A model generated the notes under the pieces. The model made no database searches and had not been told where the DNA came from. It saw nothing but the letters and a program-made list of their open reading frames with translations. 64,000 nucleotides of DNA from Allobosea sp. 67-29. GTDB lineage: Bacteria > Pseudomonadota > Alphaproteobacteria > Rhizobiales > Beijerinckiaceae. The position numbers and the translations under genes are program-made. The DNA lies in NCBI RefSeq assembly GCF_001898115.1, contig NZ_MKSQ01000026.1:124001-188000 (forward strand). The letters run 5' to 3'. Of the stretch, positions 26,585 to 33,970 are shown piece after piece (within the stretch, counting starts at the first letter, position 1; each line of letters begins with the position of its first letter).

Positions 26585-27157
26585 TTGACGGCGCATGTGA
26601 TGCATCCGATGGCGTCGCCGGACGGCTGCCCGGCGCTCGTCCTCAATGCCGATTTTCGGCCCCTGAGCTATTATCCCCTGTCTCTCTGGAGCTGGCAGGA
26701 CGCGATCAAGGCGGTCTTCATGGACCGCGTCAACATCGTCTCCGAATATGACACCGTGGTCCGCAGCCCGAGCTTCGACATGCGGCTGCCATCCGTGGTC
26801 TCGCTCAAGAGCTACATCAAGCCGTCGCGAACCCCGGCCTTCACCCGCTTCAACGTCTTCCTGCGCGATCGTTTCGCCTGCCAATATTGCGGCCAGCGCG
26901 AGGAACTGACCTTCGACCATGTCGTTCCACGCTCGAAGGGCGGGCTGACCACCTGGGAGAACGTCGTCGCAGCCTGCTCCCCCTGCAACCTGCGCAAGGG
27001 CGACAAGATGCCGGCGAGCGTCGAGATGTTTCCGGCCCAGAAGCCCTATGCGCCGACGGTCAACGACCTGCACCGCAACGGCAAGCTCTTCCCGCCCAAC
27101 TATCTGCACGAAAGCTGGCTGGACTATCTCTACTGGGATTCGGAGCTGGAGCCGTAA
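26585..27157 (+). CDS. HNH endonuclease family protein
   Basis: A 190-residue protein with a C-terminal-half HNH nuclease motif. CQYCG, then FDHVVPRSKGG, then NVVAACSPCNLRKGD provide two Cys pairs for zinc and the HNH active site. The N-terminal half (NADFRPLSYYPLSLWSWQDAIKAV) is typical of the stand-alone chromosomal HNH proteins found in many alphaproteobacteria, whose role is unknown. The TTG start at 26585 is preceded by GGAGG about ten bases upstream; an ATG five codons later is possible. Convergent with dsbB, three bases apart. Confidence 0.85.
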   Translation: MTAHVMHPMASPDGCPALVLNADFRPLSYYPLSLWSWQDAIKAVFMDRVNIVSEYDTVVRSPSFDMRLPSVVSLKSYIKPSRTPAFTRFNVFLRDRFACQYCGQREELTFDHVVPRSKGGLTTWENVVAACSPCNLRKGDKMPASVEMFPAQKPYAPTVNDLHRNGKLFPPNYLHESWLDYLYWDSELEP

Positions 27158-27160
27158 GGC

Positions 27161-27694
27161 TTACGGCTTCGCGCGCTGCACCAGCCCGAAGAGGGCGATC
27201 AGGCAAAGCCCGGCCGAGACGACCGCGTTCCAGCCGGCAAGCGACAGGCCGAGGAAGCGCCACGCCGCCTCCCCGCAGGACACCACGCGCACGCTCTGCA
27301 ACTGCTTCATGAAATCCTGGACGCCCGCCGCAGCCGCGGTGCCGCCGCCGCAATCGCTCGGCCCGAGGAACCAGCCCCATTCCACCCCGGAATGGTAGAC
27401 GCCGAGGCCGGTGCTCCAGGCCATCAGGATCGCCAGCGCAAGCAACGCCGACCATTGCAGGCGCGCCGAACGCGCCAGCGCCAGAGCGGCCACCGAGACC
27501 GCGATGGCAGCATAATGAGGCCAGCGCTGCTCCAGGCAGAGCTTGCACGGCACCAGCCCCATCACGAGCTGGAAGTACCAGGCACCGGCGATCAGCGCAG
27601 CGCTGACGAGCCCGATCGCCGCGATCGGGCGCAGGCGAGACGACACCTTGTCCCGGCTGGAGGCTGCATCGAGAATGGAAGCGGTCATCGGCAT
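27161..27694 (-). CDS. dsbB: Disulfide bond formation protein B (quinone reductase)
   Basis: A 177-residue four-helix inner-membrane protein that re-oxidises DsbA and passes electrons to quinone. The first periplasmic pair is CKLC at 50-53. The second is formed by C115 and C140 on the other periplasmic loop, so both pairs needed for the relay are present. It follows the YqaA-type gene by four bases on the minus strand, so the two are probably co-transcribed. No dsbA lies nearby. Confidence 0.9.
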   Translation of the reverse strand: MPMTASILDAASSRDKVSSRLRPIAAIGLVSAALIAGAWYFQLVMGLVPCKLCLEQRWPHYAAIAVSVAALALARSARLQWSALLALAILMAWSTGLGVYHSGVEWGWFLGPSDCGGGTAAAAGVQDFMKQLQSVRVVSCGEAAWRFLGLSLAGWNAVVSAGLCLIALFGLVQRAKP

Positions 27695-27698
27695 CGGC

Positions 27699-28310
27699 TC
27701 AGCAGGAGAGAAGCTGGCCAGACCCTGCGACCAGCTTGAGGCCGAAATAAAGCAGAATCAGTAGGCCGGCCGCCATGACGGCGATCACTTTCAGGCGACG
27801 TTCGATGAAGTGGCGGATCGTGTCGCCATAGCGCCGGAGCAGAAACGCGAGCGCGAAAAACCGCGCCCCACGCGCGAGCACGCAGGAGATGACGAAGAAG
27901 GCCAGGCCGATGTGCACGGCTCCGGCCAGAATCGTGACGACCTTGATCGGGGGCAGATGGGCGAGCCCCGAGGTCGTCAGCAGGATCAGCGTGGTGTCCG
28001 GTCCGGCGCAGGCGCGCAATGTCTCGAAGGCGCCGAGCTTGCCATAGAATTCCAGCACCGGCCTCGCCAGCGCCTCGAAGGCGTAGTAGCCGATGGCATA
28101 GCCCATGATCCCGCCGAGCACGGAGAAGGTGGTCGCGATCAGCGCCAGCCGATAGGCCCGCATCGGCCGCGCCAGCGCCATCGGCACGAACAGCACATCG
28201 GCCGGGATCAGGAAGAAGGAGCTCTCGACGAAGGCGACGATCGCCAGCCACAGCTTGGCGCGGGGCCGGGCCGCGAGCGACATGGTCCATTCGTAGAGGC
28301 GCTTCAGCAT
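27699..28310 (-). CDS. YqaA/DedA-family (SNARE-associated) membrane protein
   Basis: About 203 residues with five hydrophobic segments. FVESSFFLIPADVLFVPMAL, with its E-x-x-x-x-x-x-P pattern, and GGIMGYAIGYYAFE match the DedA/YqaA core. DedA proteins help recycle lipid carriers or keep envelope homeostasis; the precise job of this one is unknown. I chose the ATG at 28308-28310 (MLKRLYEWTM), as the twelve codons before it are Arg/Ala-rich and unlike the family. It is upstream of dsbB in a two-gene unit. Confidence 0.85.
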   Translation of the reverse strand: MLKRLYEWTMSLAARPRAKLWLAIVAFVESSFFLIPADVLFVPMALARPMRAYRLALIATTFSVLGGIMGYAIGYYAFEALARPVLEFYGKLGAFETLRACAGPDTTLILLTTSGLAHLPPIKVVTILAGAVHIGLAFFVISCVLARGARFFALAFLLRRYGDTIRHFIERRLKVIAVMAAGLLILLYFGLKLVAGSGQLLSC

Positions 28311-28462
28311 GCTGCGCTCTAGAGCACGCGCCGGAGCGCGACGCAACGGCTTCGCGAGGCGGCTCGAAACCTCCTGCGGCGGCCCTGTCGAATCCCGGCG
28401 ACGGCGTCATTCCACCGATTGACCGGCATCGACCGATCGCTATAGTCCGCCGGCCTGCGAGG

Positions 28463-28547
28463 GCCCCTGTGGCGGAATTGGTAGACGCGCTCGACTCAAA
28501 ATCGAGTTCCGCAAGGAGTGCTGGTTCGATCCCGGCCAGGGGCACCA
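28463..28547 (+). tRNA. tRNA-Leu(CAA)
   Basis: An 85-base class II tRNA with encoded CCA. The acceptor strands GCCCCTG (28463-28469) and CAGGGGC pair perfectly. The anticodon stem CTCGA/TCGAG encloses the loop CTCAAAA, giving anticodon CAA for codon UUG. A long variable arm and a T-arm with loop TTCGATC follow. Its last 16 bases serve as the attachment site of the island that begins here. Confidence 0.95.
28532..28547 (+). repeat. attL: left copy of 16-base island direct repeat
   Basis: CCGGCCAGGGGCACCA, made of the tRNA-Leu T-stem end, 3' acceptor strand, discriminator and CCA. It is identical to 35169-35184. The intact tRNA is on this side, so the island inserted downstream and left the tRNA functional. 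Confidence 0.85.
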
Positions 28548-28577
28548 TCGGCTGTTTACCGACAAAACGCGATCCAC

Positions 28578-29267
28578 ATGTTGGCTAGCGGCAACACGGT
28601 CGATCAGATCGAAAAGGCGATATTCGTTGTCTATCGCGACGTCCTCAATGCAGGAGCAAGTTTTATCGCCGACGCAGACCCGGATGATCCGCAGCAGCAC
28701 ATCGGCGCGCTGGATCAATTCGCAAGGACTTTCGAGCGCGACCTGCTCCGGCAATACGAGAGCGACTTCGGGCGTCTGGGATGGACCGGGATAACGTTCG
28801 ATCAGCGGCAATCTGAAATCACATCACACTTGGCAACCGCCCGTGACAGGGTCGTCGGTGACTTCAAATTCGGCATGGCGGGAGGACGGCGTATGGCGAT
28901 CAGGCCATCGGTACAGAATAATGTTACCTTTCACGGGCCGGTCAGCGGGTCGCCGGTAATCGCTCCGGGCGGGACGGTTAGCCAGACGTTCAATCACTCG
29001 GACGACGGCGTGCGGGCACTGGCCGACCGCATCCTCTCTGAACTGACAGCGACCACGGCTGCGGAAGCCGATGCGCGCCGCTTGGCAGAGGAGGCCATGG
29101 CCGAGCTGGCGAAGCAGAAGCCCGATCGATCGGCAATCGTGAAGGTCCTGATGAGAGCTGGTAACGGCTTGTTAGCGATTGGACGAACGACGCTCGCGGA
29201 GGTGACAAAGGAGATAGCCAAAGGGTACGCGACGCAGTTTGGGCTCATTCCGCCAAGCGATGAATGA
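28578..29267 (+). CDS. Island hypothetical protein, first gene after attL
   Basis: About 229 residues from the ATG at 28578; the frame stays open back into the tRNA, so the true start is uncertain. It is not recognised. The N-terminal half is mainly helical (NTVDQIEKAIFVVYRDVLNA). The middle NVTFHGPVSGSPVIAPGGTV has the look of the short beta-repeat linkers found in many island-borne proteins. The C-terminal half is Ala/Glu-rich and probably coiled (AEADARRLAEEAMAELAKQK), ending in a possible amphipathic helix. No signal peptide or catalytic motif is seen. Position suggests island cargo. Confidence 0.6.
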   Translation: MLASGNTVDQIEKAIFVVYRDVLNAGASFIADADPDDPQQHIGALDQFARTFERDLLRQYESDFGRLGWTGITFDQRQSEITSHLATARDRVVGDFKFGMAGGRRMAIRPSVQNNVTFHGPVSGSPVIAPGGTVSQTFNHSDDGVRALADRILSELTATTAAEADARRLAEEAMAELAKQKPDRSAIVKVLMRAGNGLLAIGRTTLAEVTKEIAKGYATQFGLIPPSDE

Positions 29268-29316
29268 CAGCTTCGGAGCCATATCCAACGCTGGCGCCGC
29301 CGTGAACGCAGTTGGT

Positions 29317-29351
29317 TTTCCAAACAACGATTAGAAATAGCGATTTGGAAA
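29317..29351. repeat. AT-rich inverted repeat after the first island gene
   Basis: TTTCCAAA (29317-29324) and TTTGGAAA (29344-29351) are perfect inverted arms 19 bases apart, in the AT-rich gap 29268-29485. It could be an operator or a weak terminator of the upstream gene. The rest of the gap holds nothing I recognise beyond the strong ribosome site before 29486. Confidence 0.4.
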
Positions 29352-29485
29352 GTTAAAATAAGACAATCTCCTCAATGATCGAATAGTTGGAAATATCACG
29401 ATACTAAATTTGGAATAAATTTGGTTGATGAATACAAAAAAGCTGCTCTGATGCGCCCATCGCAGCGCGCGATTGGAGGTGCCGG

Positions 29486-29890
29486 ATGGCAAATATTTGT
29501 TACACTTTCGAGATTAATGGGCGACCTGCATATGTCGCGTTCACGAGCGAGCATGATGCGCGAGATCGGCTTAGCCATGGATTTGACGCGATCGAGAACG
29601 GCCGCTCGGTTTTGCAGCCGGGCTACGTGGTTGCGTTCCGGCCGAGCACGCGCGACGAGATCGACGCATTCACCCGCCTCGCTGCCGAAGCCTGCCTCGC
29701 CGGCCGGATCGAATGGGAAGACGTTTTGGACGGCTTTCCTATCTTCTTGATCTCCGGCGCAGACCTCGCGTTTCCCGATACGGACATCAACACCGGCCTC
29801 CCCCTCGGAGCGCCGCGCGGACCTCTGCGGGCTTTCGGTATAGCGATCGAGGACCTGCAAACGCTCCACAGCGGCTCCGTGGCCGCCTGA
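29486..29890 (+). CDS. Island hypothetical protein
   Basis: A 134-residue protein with the start set by GGAGGT eight bases before the ATG. It is unrecognised. It looks like a compact alpha/beta cytoplasmic protein (ICYTFEINGRPAYVAFTSEHDARDRL), with no membrane segment, Cys pair or repeat. An acidic C-terminal part includes DADLAF-type turns. It is followed by another small orphan protein in the same direction. Its codon use fits a real gene better than the overlapping frames. Confidence 0.6.
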   Translation: MANICYTFEINGRPAYVAFTSEHDARDRLSHGFDAIENGRSVLQPGYVVAFRPSTRDEIDAFTRLAAEACLAGRIEWEDVLDGFPIFLISGADLAFPDTDINTGLPLGAPRGPLRAFGIAIEDLQTLHSGSVAA

Positions 29891-29977
29891 ACAACACTCG
29901 TTGGCGCCATCACGCGCCCACGGCGCCGAGGGATGCCTCGGCGCCCTTCCAGTTGTGTATCACCATCGGATCGTCCC

Positions 29978-30256
29978 ATGGCCTTCTTCTCGATCACCTC
30001 GACCATGCGCACGGAGACCGGGACGAACGTCGTCTTCGTCTTCCGACCGGACGACCCAGCGATAGTGACGGAGGCCGCCTTTGGCGAGGCGCTTGCGAAG
30101 CGCGGCTGCATCGCAGGAACGCGATGGCGGTTCCGTGAGGCGCACGGCCGCCTGCTCGATCCCCGCCGGATCGTCATCGGACTGGCGGGGCTAATTCAGG
30201 CCACCAAATTCGTCCACCCAAGCGCCGAGGCAGCGCCGGAACCGGCAGATGGTTAG
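29978..30256 (+). CDS. Small island hypothetical protein
   Basis: About 92 residues from the ATG at 29978 (MAFFSITSTMRTETG); an earlier ATG at 29933 gives a less protein-like extension. It is unrecognised. It contains a beta-rich N-terminus, FVFRPDDPAIVTEAAFGEAL, and a Pro/Ala-rich tail. Its last bases overlap a short downstream frame starting at 30249, hinting at coupling. No function can be proposed. Confidence 0.5.
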   Translation: MAFFSITSTMRTETGTNVVFVFRPDDPAIVTEAAFGEALAKRGCIAGTRWRFREAHGRLLDPRRIVIGLAGLIQATKFVHPSAEAAPEPADG

Positions 30257-30464
30257 AAGTAAATATTTGCCAGAGGAGTTGTATCAGCTTGCTTCCAGTT
30301 TGATCCGAGCGCTGGCCGATGCCGACGCTGCTCTCGACCCGGCGGCCGTCTGTGAGCTTGCACCAAGCCATCACAAGAACGCCCTCTCGCGGCATGAAGG
30401 TGATCCTCGGGATAGACGCAGGATTGACAGCGACCAAGCCAGGCGGGATCGCTCTGGCGGCTGA
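30249..30464 (+). CDS. Possible short island ORF, perhaps disrupted
   Basis: A 71-codon frame whose ATG overlaps the previous stop. The first 40 residues (YLPEELYQLASSLIRALADADAALDPAAV) look like a genuine helical protein. The remainder turns into Arg/Asp-rich noise after about 30365, just where another frame begins to encode a RuvC-like N-terminus. This may be an intact short protein followed by an overlapping gene, or a gene broken by a frameshift. Confidence 0.3.
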   Translation: MVRSKYLPEELYQLASSLIRALADADAALDPAAVCELAPSHHKNALSRHEGDPRDRRRIDSDQARRDRSGG

Positions 30465-30504
30465 TGGAAGGAGCCGGCTGTCGCCTTTGAATAGTTTGGG
30501 CTAG
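30394..30504 (+). pseudogene. RuvC/RNase H-fold N-terminal fragment
   Basis: The 36-codon stretch from the ATG at 30394 reads MKVILGIDAGLTATKPGGIA. This closely matches the first strand and catalytic Asp loop of RuvC-type Holliday-junction resolvases and related phage nucleases (xxxGIDPGLxxxG). It stops at 30502-30504, long before the other catalytic acidic residues, so it can only be a remnant. It suggests that part of a phage or plasmid-like module was lost here. Confidence 0.45.
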
Positions 30505-31208
30505 GCAGCGTCACCAGAGGGAGTATCGTTCTGCGAGCGCCAAAACTCGTCGGCGTCAGGCACTCTGCCGTCCAGCCTACACATCCTTCCAAACCAATCC
30601 CTCAAGCCGAATTCAATCAGAAGATTTAAATGGTGTATACAGCGGGTCGGCTCAATATAATATTGAGCATCTTTGCCGAAATCACGATCTCCGATAACTA
30701 CTTGGAAATTTGAATTTCCGTCGACGTTAAATAAACTTAGCATGTGTTTTCCCGAAAAATGCACATAGCCAGACGTCTCATTGTAAACTGTACTCATCCA
30801 AGGATTTCGTAGTGATATTTTTTCAACGAGAAATCTGTCGGTCATTTTCACACCGTCAAAGCTTTTCATGCGATTAATTTGAGCGCCGCCGAAAACATGC
30901 TTACAAAATTCACGGTGATCGGGAGCGAAAAATCCCGCATAGAGCCGAAGGACGGTATCTAGCTGCATCCTGACCAGAGGTAGAGCGCAGATCGAATTGG
31001 CCTGCTCGACCATCAGCCTATACCCGGAGGATAGACCCAAGGCTCGTTTACCGATCGCAAGCCCGAAGATGTCGGTAAATTGGAAAGGGCCGGGCTGCAA
31101 ATGCTCAAAGCACACTTTCTTGATCGCTTCCTCAGAAGCAACAGTTGCTGCGACGGCGTCCTTGATGTGGGCATCTTCGGGAATAGGCCGGTCCATTTTT
31201 AGACCCAT
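30501..31208 (-). CDS. Island hypothetical protein, AT-rich
   Basis: About 235 residues on the minus strand, starting at the ATG 31206-31208 or four codons later. Base composition is clearly lower in GC than the flanks, a sign of foreign origin. It is unrecognised. The sequence is helical and has RMQLDTVLRLYAGFFAPDHREFCKHVFGG and a conserved-looking SGYVHFSGKHM. Similar S/G-x-x-H-x-S motifs occur in several uncharacterised island and HEPN/DUF5677-like proteins, but I would not assign a family. It is divergent from the membrane/AlbA_2 pair across 171 bases. Confidence 0.6.
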   Translation of the reverse strand: MGLKMDRPIPEDAHIKDAVAATVASEEAIKKVCFEHLQPGPFQFTDIFGLAIGKRALGLSSGYRLMVEQANSICALPLVRMQLDTVLRLYAGFFAPDHREFCKHVFGGAQINRMKSFDGVKMTDRFLVEKISLRNPWMSTVYNETSGYVHFSGKHMLSLFNVDGNSNFQVVIGDRDFGKDAQYYIEPTRCIHHLNLLIEFGLRDWFGRMCRLDGRVPDADEFWRSQNDTPSGDAA

Positions 31209-31379
31209 TGCTGGCGAGGAAGGTTTCGCCTTGTAGCGCCGCTGCGTATGGCACTGAAACCGGAAAGTGCCCAAAGGCAAAGAATGTCAATCGGCCTGTG
31301 GACGGACGTCTTGCCAGGCTTGTGACACAACCCTTCCGCGAGAAATGTACCGTTCCAGATTTCTAGGGAAGGGCGCTCA

Positions 31380-32027
31380 ATGACCGACACTAGCTCGCAG
31401 CCCAATCCGCTTTATCAGCCGGTTTCTGAAGAGGAACGCCTGGTGATCCGGGAAGAGCTACGTCAGTGGGAGCGGGAAACGCAGAAGCGCAAAGAAGATA
31501 ATGCTAAAGATGGCCAAAAGCTCTTTGCGCAGCATCACCAGTCGGAGCGGCAAGCCGCGCTGGCCAACGCCGCTGAATTCCAGAAGATGTTTGTGCGCTT
31601 TTCGTTTCTTCTGAACGGCGGCGCCATTATTGCTCTTCTTGCCTTGGTCGGCTCACTCAGCGGAAAGAGTGATGCCTCCCACATCGCTCAAATTGCACAG
31701 TTCACACGGAAGCTTTTGTTGGGTGTCGAGTTCTTCCTCGTCGGGCTAGCTGCCGCCGCCGCGTCGGCGGGGGTCGCACTACTGGCCTGGCAAATCTCAG
31801 CTAGCACCTTTCTGCATGCAGGCCATACCTCGAATATTGTATCGGGATTTCCAGTATTCGGCGGAACTGATGAACGCGAAGAGGCCAAAAACTTCGATCG
31901 CAGCGATAAATTAGCTCCTGTCGCGATGTATTTCTCAGCGCTCATTTCATGTGGCTCCCTTGGGATTTTTATTGTCGGCGCCATCAAAGCTGCAAAGGCA
32001 TTCTCTTATTTCAGCCTTTTGCGCTGA
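31380..32027 (+). CDS. Island membrane protein with N-terminal coiled region
   Basis: A 215-residue protein. Residues 15-60 are highly charged (EEERLVIREELRQWERETQK) and probably coiled. Three hydrophobic segments follow at about 70-92, 112-138 and 180-205. The long soluble N-terminus should be cytoplasmic. No enzymatic motif is seen. It ends 18 bases before the AlbA_2-type gene, so the two form a unit. In defence islands a small multi-helix membrane protein beside a sensor protein is a common effector arrangement; that role is inferred only. Confidence 0.65.
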   Translation: MTDTSSQPNPLYQPVSEEERLVIREELRQWERETQKRKEDNAKDGQKLFAQHHQSERQAALANAAEFQKMFVRFSFLLNGGAIIALLALVGSLSGKSDASHIAQIAQFTRKLLLGVEFFLVGLAAAAASAGVALLAWQISASTFLHAGHTSNIVSGFPVFGGTDEREEAKNFDRSDKLAPVAMYFSALISCGSLGIFIVGAIKAAKAFSYFSLLR

Positions 32028-32045
32028 CCACGATCGAGGTGAATT

Positions 32046-33332
32046 GTGAGCACCATTCGAACCAGTCCGCTTGATGAAATAGTTTGGCAGGACATCGTGG
32101 ATTTGGCTGCCAGCGGCGTCGCCGAAGACGCCATGCTCGAATTCAAGGGCCTGCTGCCGGAGAAGAACGGCAAAGAGCACCCTTGGTATGGCGGTCGCGA
32201 CCAGATCACAGACTTCACGCGCGACGAACTGGCCGCTGAGGTCGTTGCGCTAGCGAACGCCTACGGCGGCCGGCTCATCATCGGCGTAGCCGAGACGCAA
32301 GATAGGCCGCGCAAGGCAGCGGGGACGGCTCTGCTTCCTCGCTGCGAGAAATTCGCCGAGCAGTTCGAACAGGCGCTCCGATCCATCGTCGATCCCCCGA
32401 TCGGCGGCTTGCAGATCAGAGCGATCACCAATCCAGAGACGGACGATACCGGCGCGGTGGTGATCGCAGTTCCGGCCTCCGATCTCGCGCCGCACGGTAT
32501 CGGACGGCCGCCGGCCGCCTACGTCCGACGCGGAACATCGTGCGAGCCCATGACGATGCGCGATCTTCAATCGGCATTCTGGGAAGCGCGGACGCGCCGC
32601 GAACGCATCGACCAACTTCGTGAAAAAGCTCGTACGGAAATGCGATCTCTATTCGACCGCATCTTGAAGCTCGGAATTCCGCAGACAAGAAATGCTGAGG
32701 CAATTCCGGCAGGGTCGCCAGGGATGTGCGTTCGCATGAACGCGATCCCTCACCAATCCCTCAACCTTGGGCCGCTCAACGCCAACTCGAATTGGCTGCT
32801 CAATCTGTGCCCAAATGAAGGCGAGGTCTGCGACGTGCAGCACGTCGAGTTGCCGAAGGCGGGCCGACACCATGGTTGGACGCCTCGCGCGCACGGCGTA
32901 ACCGCCCAGCACATTGGCCCTTGGACATGGACCCTAATGGAGGATGGTTCCCTTTCTGCGCTGGGCTATTCGTCGGCCCGCGAAAACCAGTATTTTCCCG
33001 GTTGGTACGTCGGCTCATTTGCCATGTTCATCGCAACCGCCGAGCGAGTGCGCCGCCGAGCTGGAAGACCTGACGTTCCCGTTGAAGTCGATTTTGAGTT
33101 TTTGCATGACGGTTCGGCCCGCACGCATACGGGGCATGGCAAACATTGGCCGCCGCCAGCGCAGAATATCGAGATTGGGCCATTCCTGCTTGAGGCTCGT
33201 GATAAGCTCTCCGAGTTGATGAAGGAGATCGAGCGCGTGGTCTGGAATGGTTTCAGCGTCCCGTTCGTGATGCCGTCTGGCATAAATTTCGAAGGTGTCT
33301 TCGAGCCGGGCGGATGGAGCAGTGATCGATAA
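32046..33332 (+). CDS. AlbA_2 / Schlafen-type domain protein
   Basis: A 428-residue protein from a GTG with an upstream CGAGGTGA. The N-terminal 160 residues show the AlbA_2 (Schlafen-core) pattern: DAMLEFKG (about 28-35), LAAEVVALANAYGGRLIIGV, then AYVRRGTSCEPMT. The remaining 260 residues, beginning with a charged helix (REKARTEMRSLFDRIL), match nothing I know. AlbA_2 proteins bind nucleic acid, and some act as RNases or regulators in phage defence. It is coupled in position to the membrane protein upstream and sits on the tRNA island. Confidence 0.75.
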   Translation: MSTIRTSPLDEIVWQDIVDLAASGVAEDAMLEFKGLLPEKNGKEHPWYGGRDQITDFTRDELAAEVVALANAYGGRLIIGVAETQDRPRKAAGTALLPRCEKFAEQFEQALRSIVDPPIGGLQIRAITNPETDDTGAVVIAVPASDLAPHGIGRPPAAYVRRGTSCEPMTMRDLQSAFWEARTRRERIDQLREKARTEMRSLFDRILKLGIPQTRNAEAIPAGSPGMCVRMNAIPHQSLNLGPLNANSNWLLNLCPNEGEVCDVQHVELPKAGRHHGWTPRAHGVTAQHIGPWTWTLMEDGSLSALGYSSARENQYFPGWYVGSFAMFIATAERVRRRAGRPDVPVEVDFEFLHDGSARTHTGHGKHWPPPAQNIEIGPFLLEARDKLSELMKEIERVVWNGFSVPFVMPSGINFEGVFEPGGWSSDR

Positions 33333-33438
33333 TGCAGAAGCGATGCGGGCTGGCGCATCGTTCCCGGCCGCCGTCGTGCTCTTCGACGGCCCCAGTAGAG
33401 GCTCGCGAAGCCGTTCGACGGAGAATAATCCAGTGCGA

Positions 33439-33702
33439 TCAGTCGAGCCGCTCGCACCTTTCTAGATCGTCCTCGTCGAAGACGCGCTCCGCCACGGCAT
33501 AAGGCGGCCCCCGGAACCAGCCCTCGGCTTCTGCCTCGCTCCGTGAGAGCATGACTGTCGTGATCGCGTCGCCGTCCTTCTTGGTCTTCTCGACCCGATC
33601 CACACGGATCGCGGTGATGACCCGCGACCCGATGTCCGTGCAGCGCCAGACACCATCGCCGCTCCGGAACTCCATGCCGATCTTGAAGCCCGCGTGTTCC
33701 AT
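33439..33702 (-). CDS. Small island hypothetical protein
   Basis: An 87-residue protein. AGGAG six bases upstream favours the ATG at 33700-33702 over a GTG two codons earlier. It is unrecognised. The N-terminus GFKIGMEFRSGDGVWRCTDIGSRVITAI is beta-rich and may form a small SH3- or Tudor-like barrel. The C-terminus is acidic (DEDDLERCERLD). It is divergent from the gene at 33971, with the iteron-like array between them. Confidence 0.6.
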   Translation of the reverse strand: MEHAGFKIGMEFRSGDGVWRCTDIGSRVITAIRVDRVEKTKKDGDAITTVMLSRSEAEAEGWFRGPPYAVAERVFDEDDLERCERLD

Positions 33703-33757
33703 GGACACTCCTAATACCGAAGCCGGGACAGTGCGCTCTCACCGCGTCGCATCAGCG

Positions 33758-33870
33758 TTGTGACAGGTTTTCGACCCGTTGTGACCGAAACAGGCGCGGC
33801 TGTGACGTCTTTGGCGTTCCTTGTGACAGGTTTTCCGCGGTTTGTGACACGATTGGCGCGATGCTGTGAC
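33758..33870 (+). repeat. Iteron-like array: six TGTGAC direct repeats at 21-22 bp pitch
   Basis: TGTGAC occurs at 33759, 33780, 33801, 33822, 33843 and 33865, with spacings 21, 21, 21, 21 and 22, so every copy lies on the same face of the helix. Copies 1 and 4 extend to TGTGACAGGTTTTC. It fills the 268-base gap between divergent genes (33439-33702 minus and 33971 plus). Regular phased repeats like these are typical of replication-initiator iterons or of a cooperative repressor/activator array. No Rep gene was found on the island. Confidence 0.75.
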
Positions 33871-33970
33871 ACGAGAAGGCGGTCTACCTCAACGGCGAAT
33901 GCTGCAATGGTCTGGATGGACGCGGGATTACGACCATCAGATTGATACGCATCGGCAGTAGGAGAACGGC

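Noticed and set aside
33758..33870. CRISPR array
   Set aside because: The conserved core is only 6 bases (up to 14 in two copies) with a 21-base period. CRISPR repeats are longer with about 30-base spacers, and no cas gene is present.
33760..33945. ORF with a seven-residue Val-Thr repeat
   Set aside because: The repeat comes from the 21-base DNA pitch of the TGTGAC array. The frame starts at GTG without a ribosome site and turns into Arg/Ser noise, so a DNA-level explanation is better.
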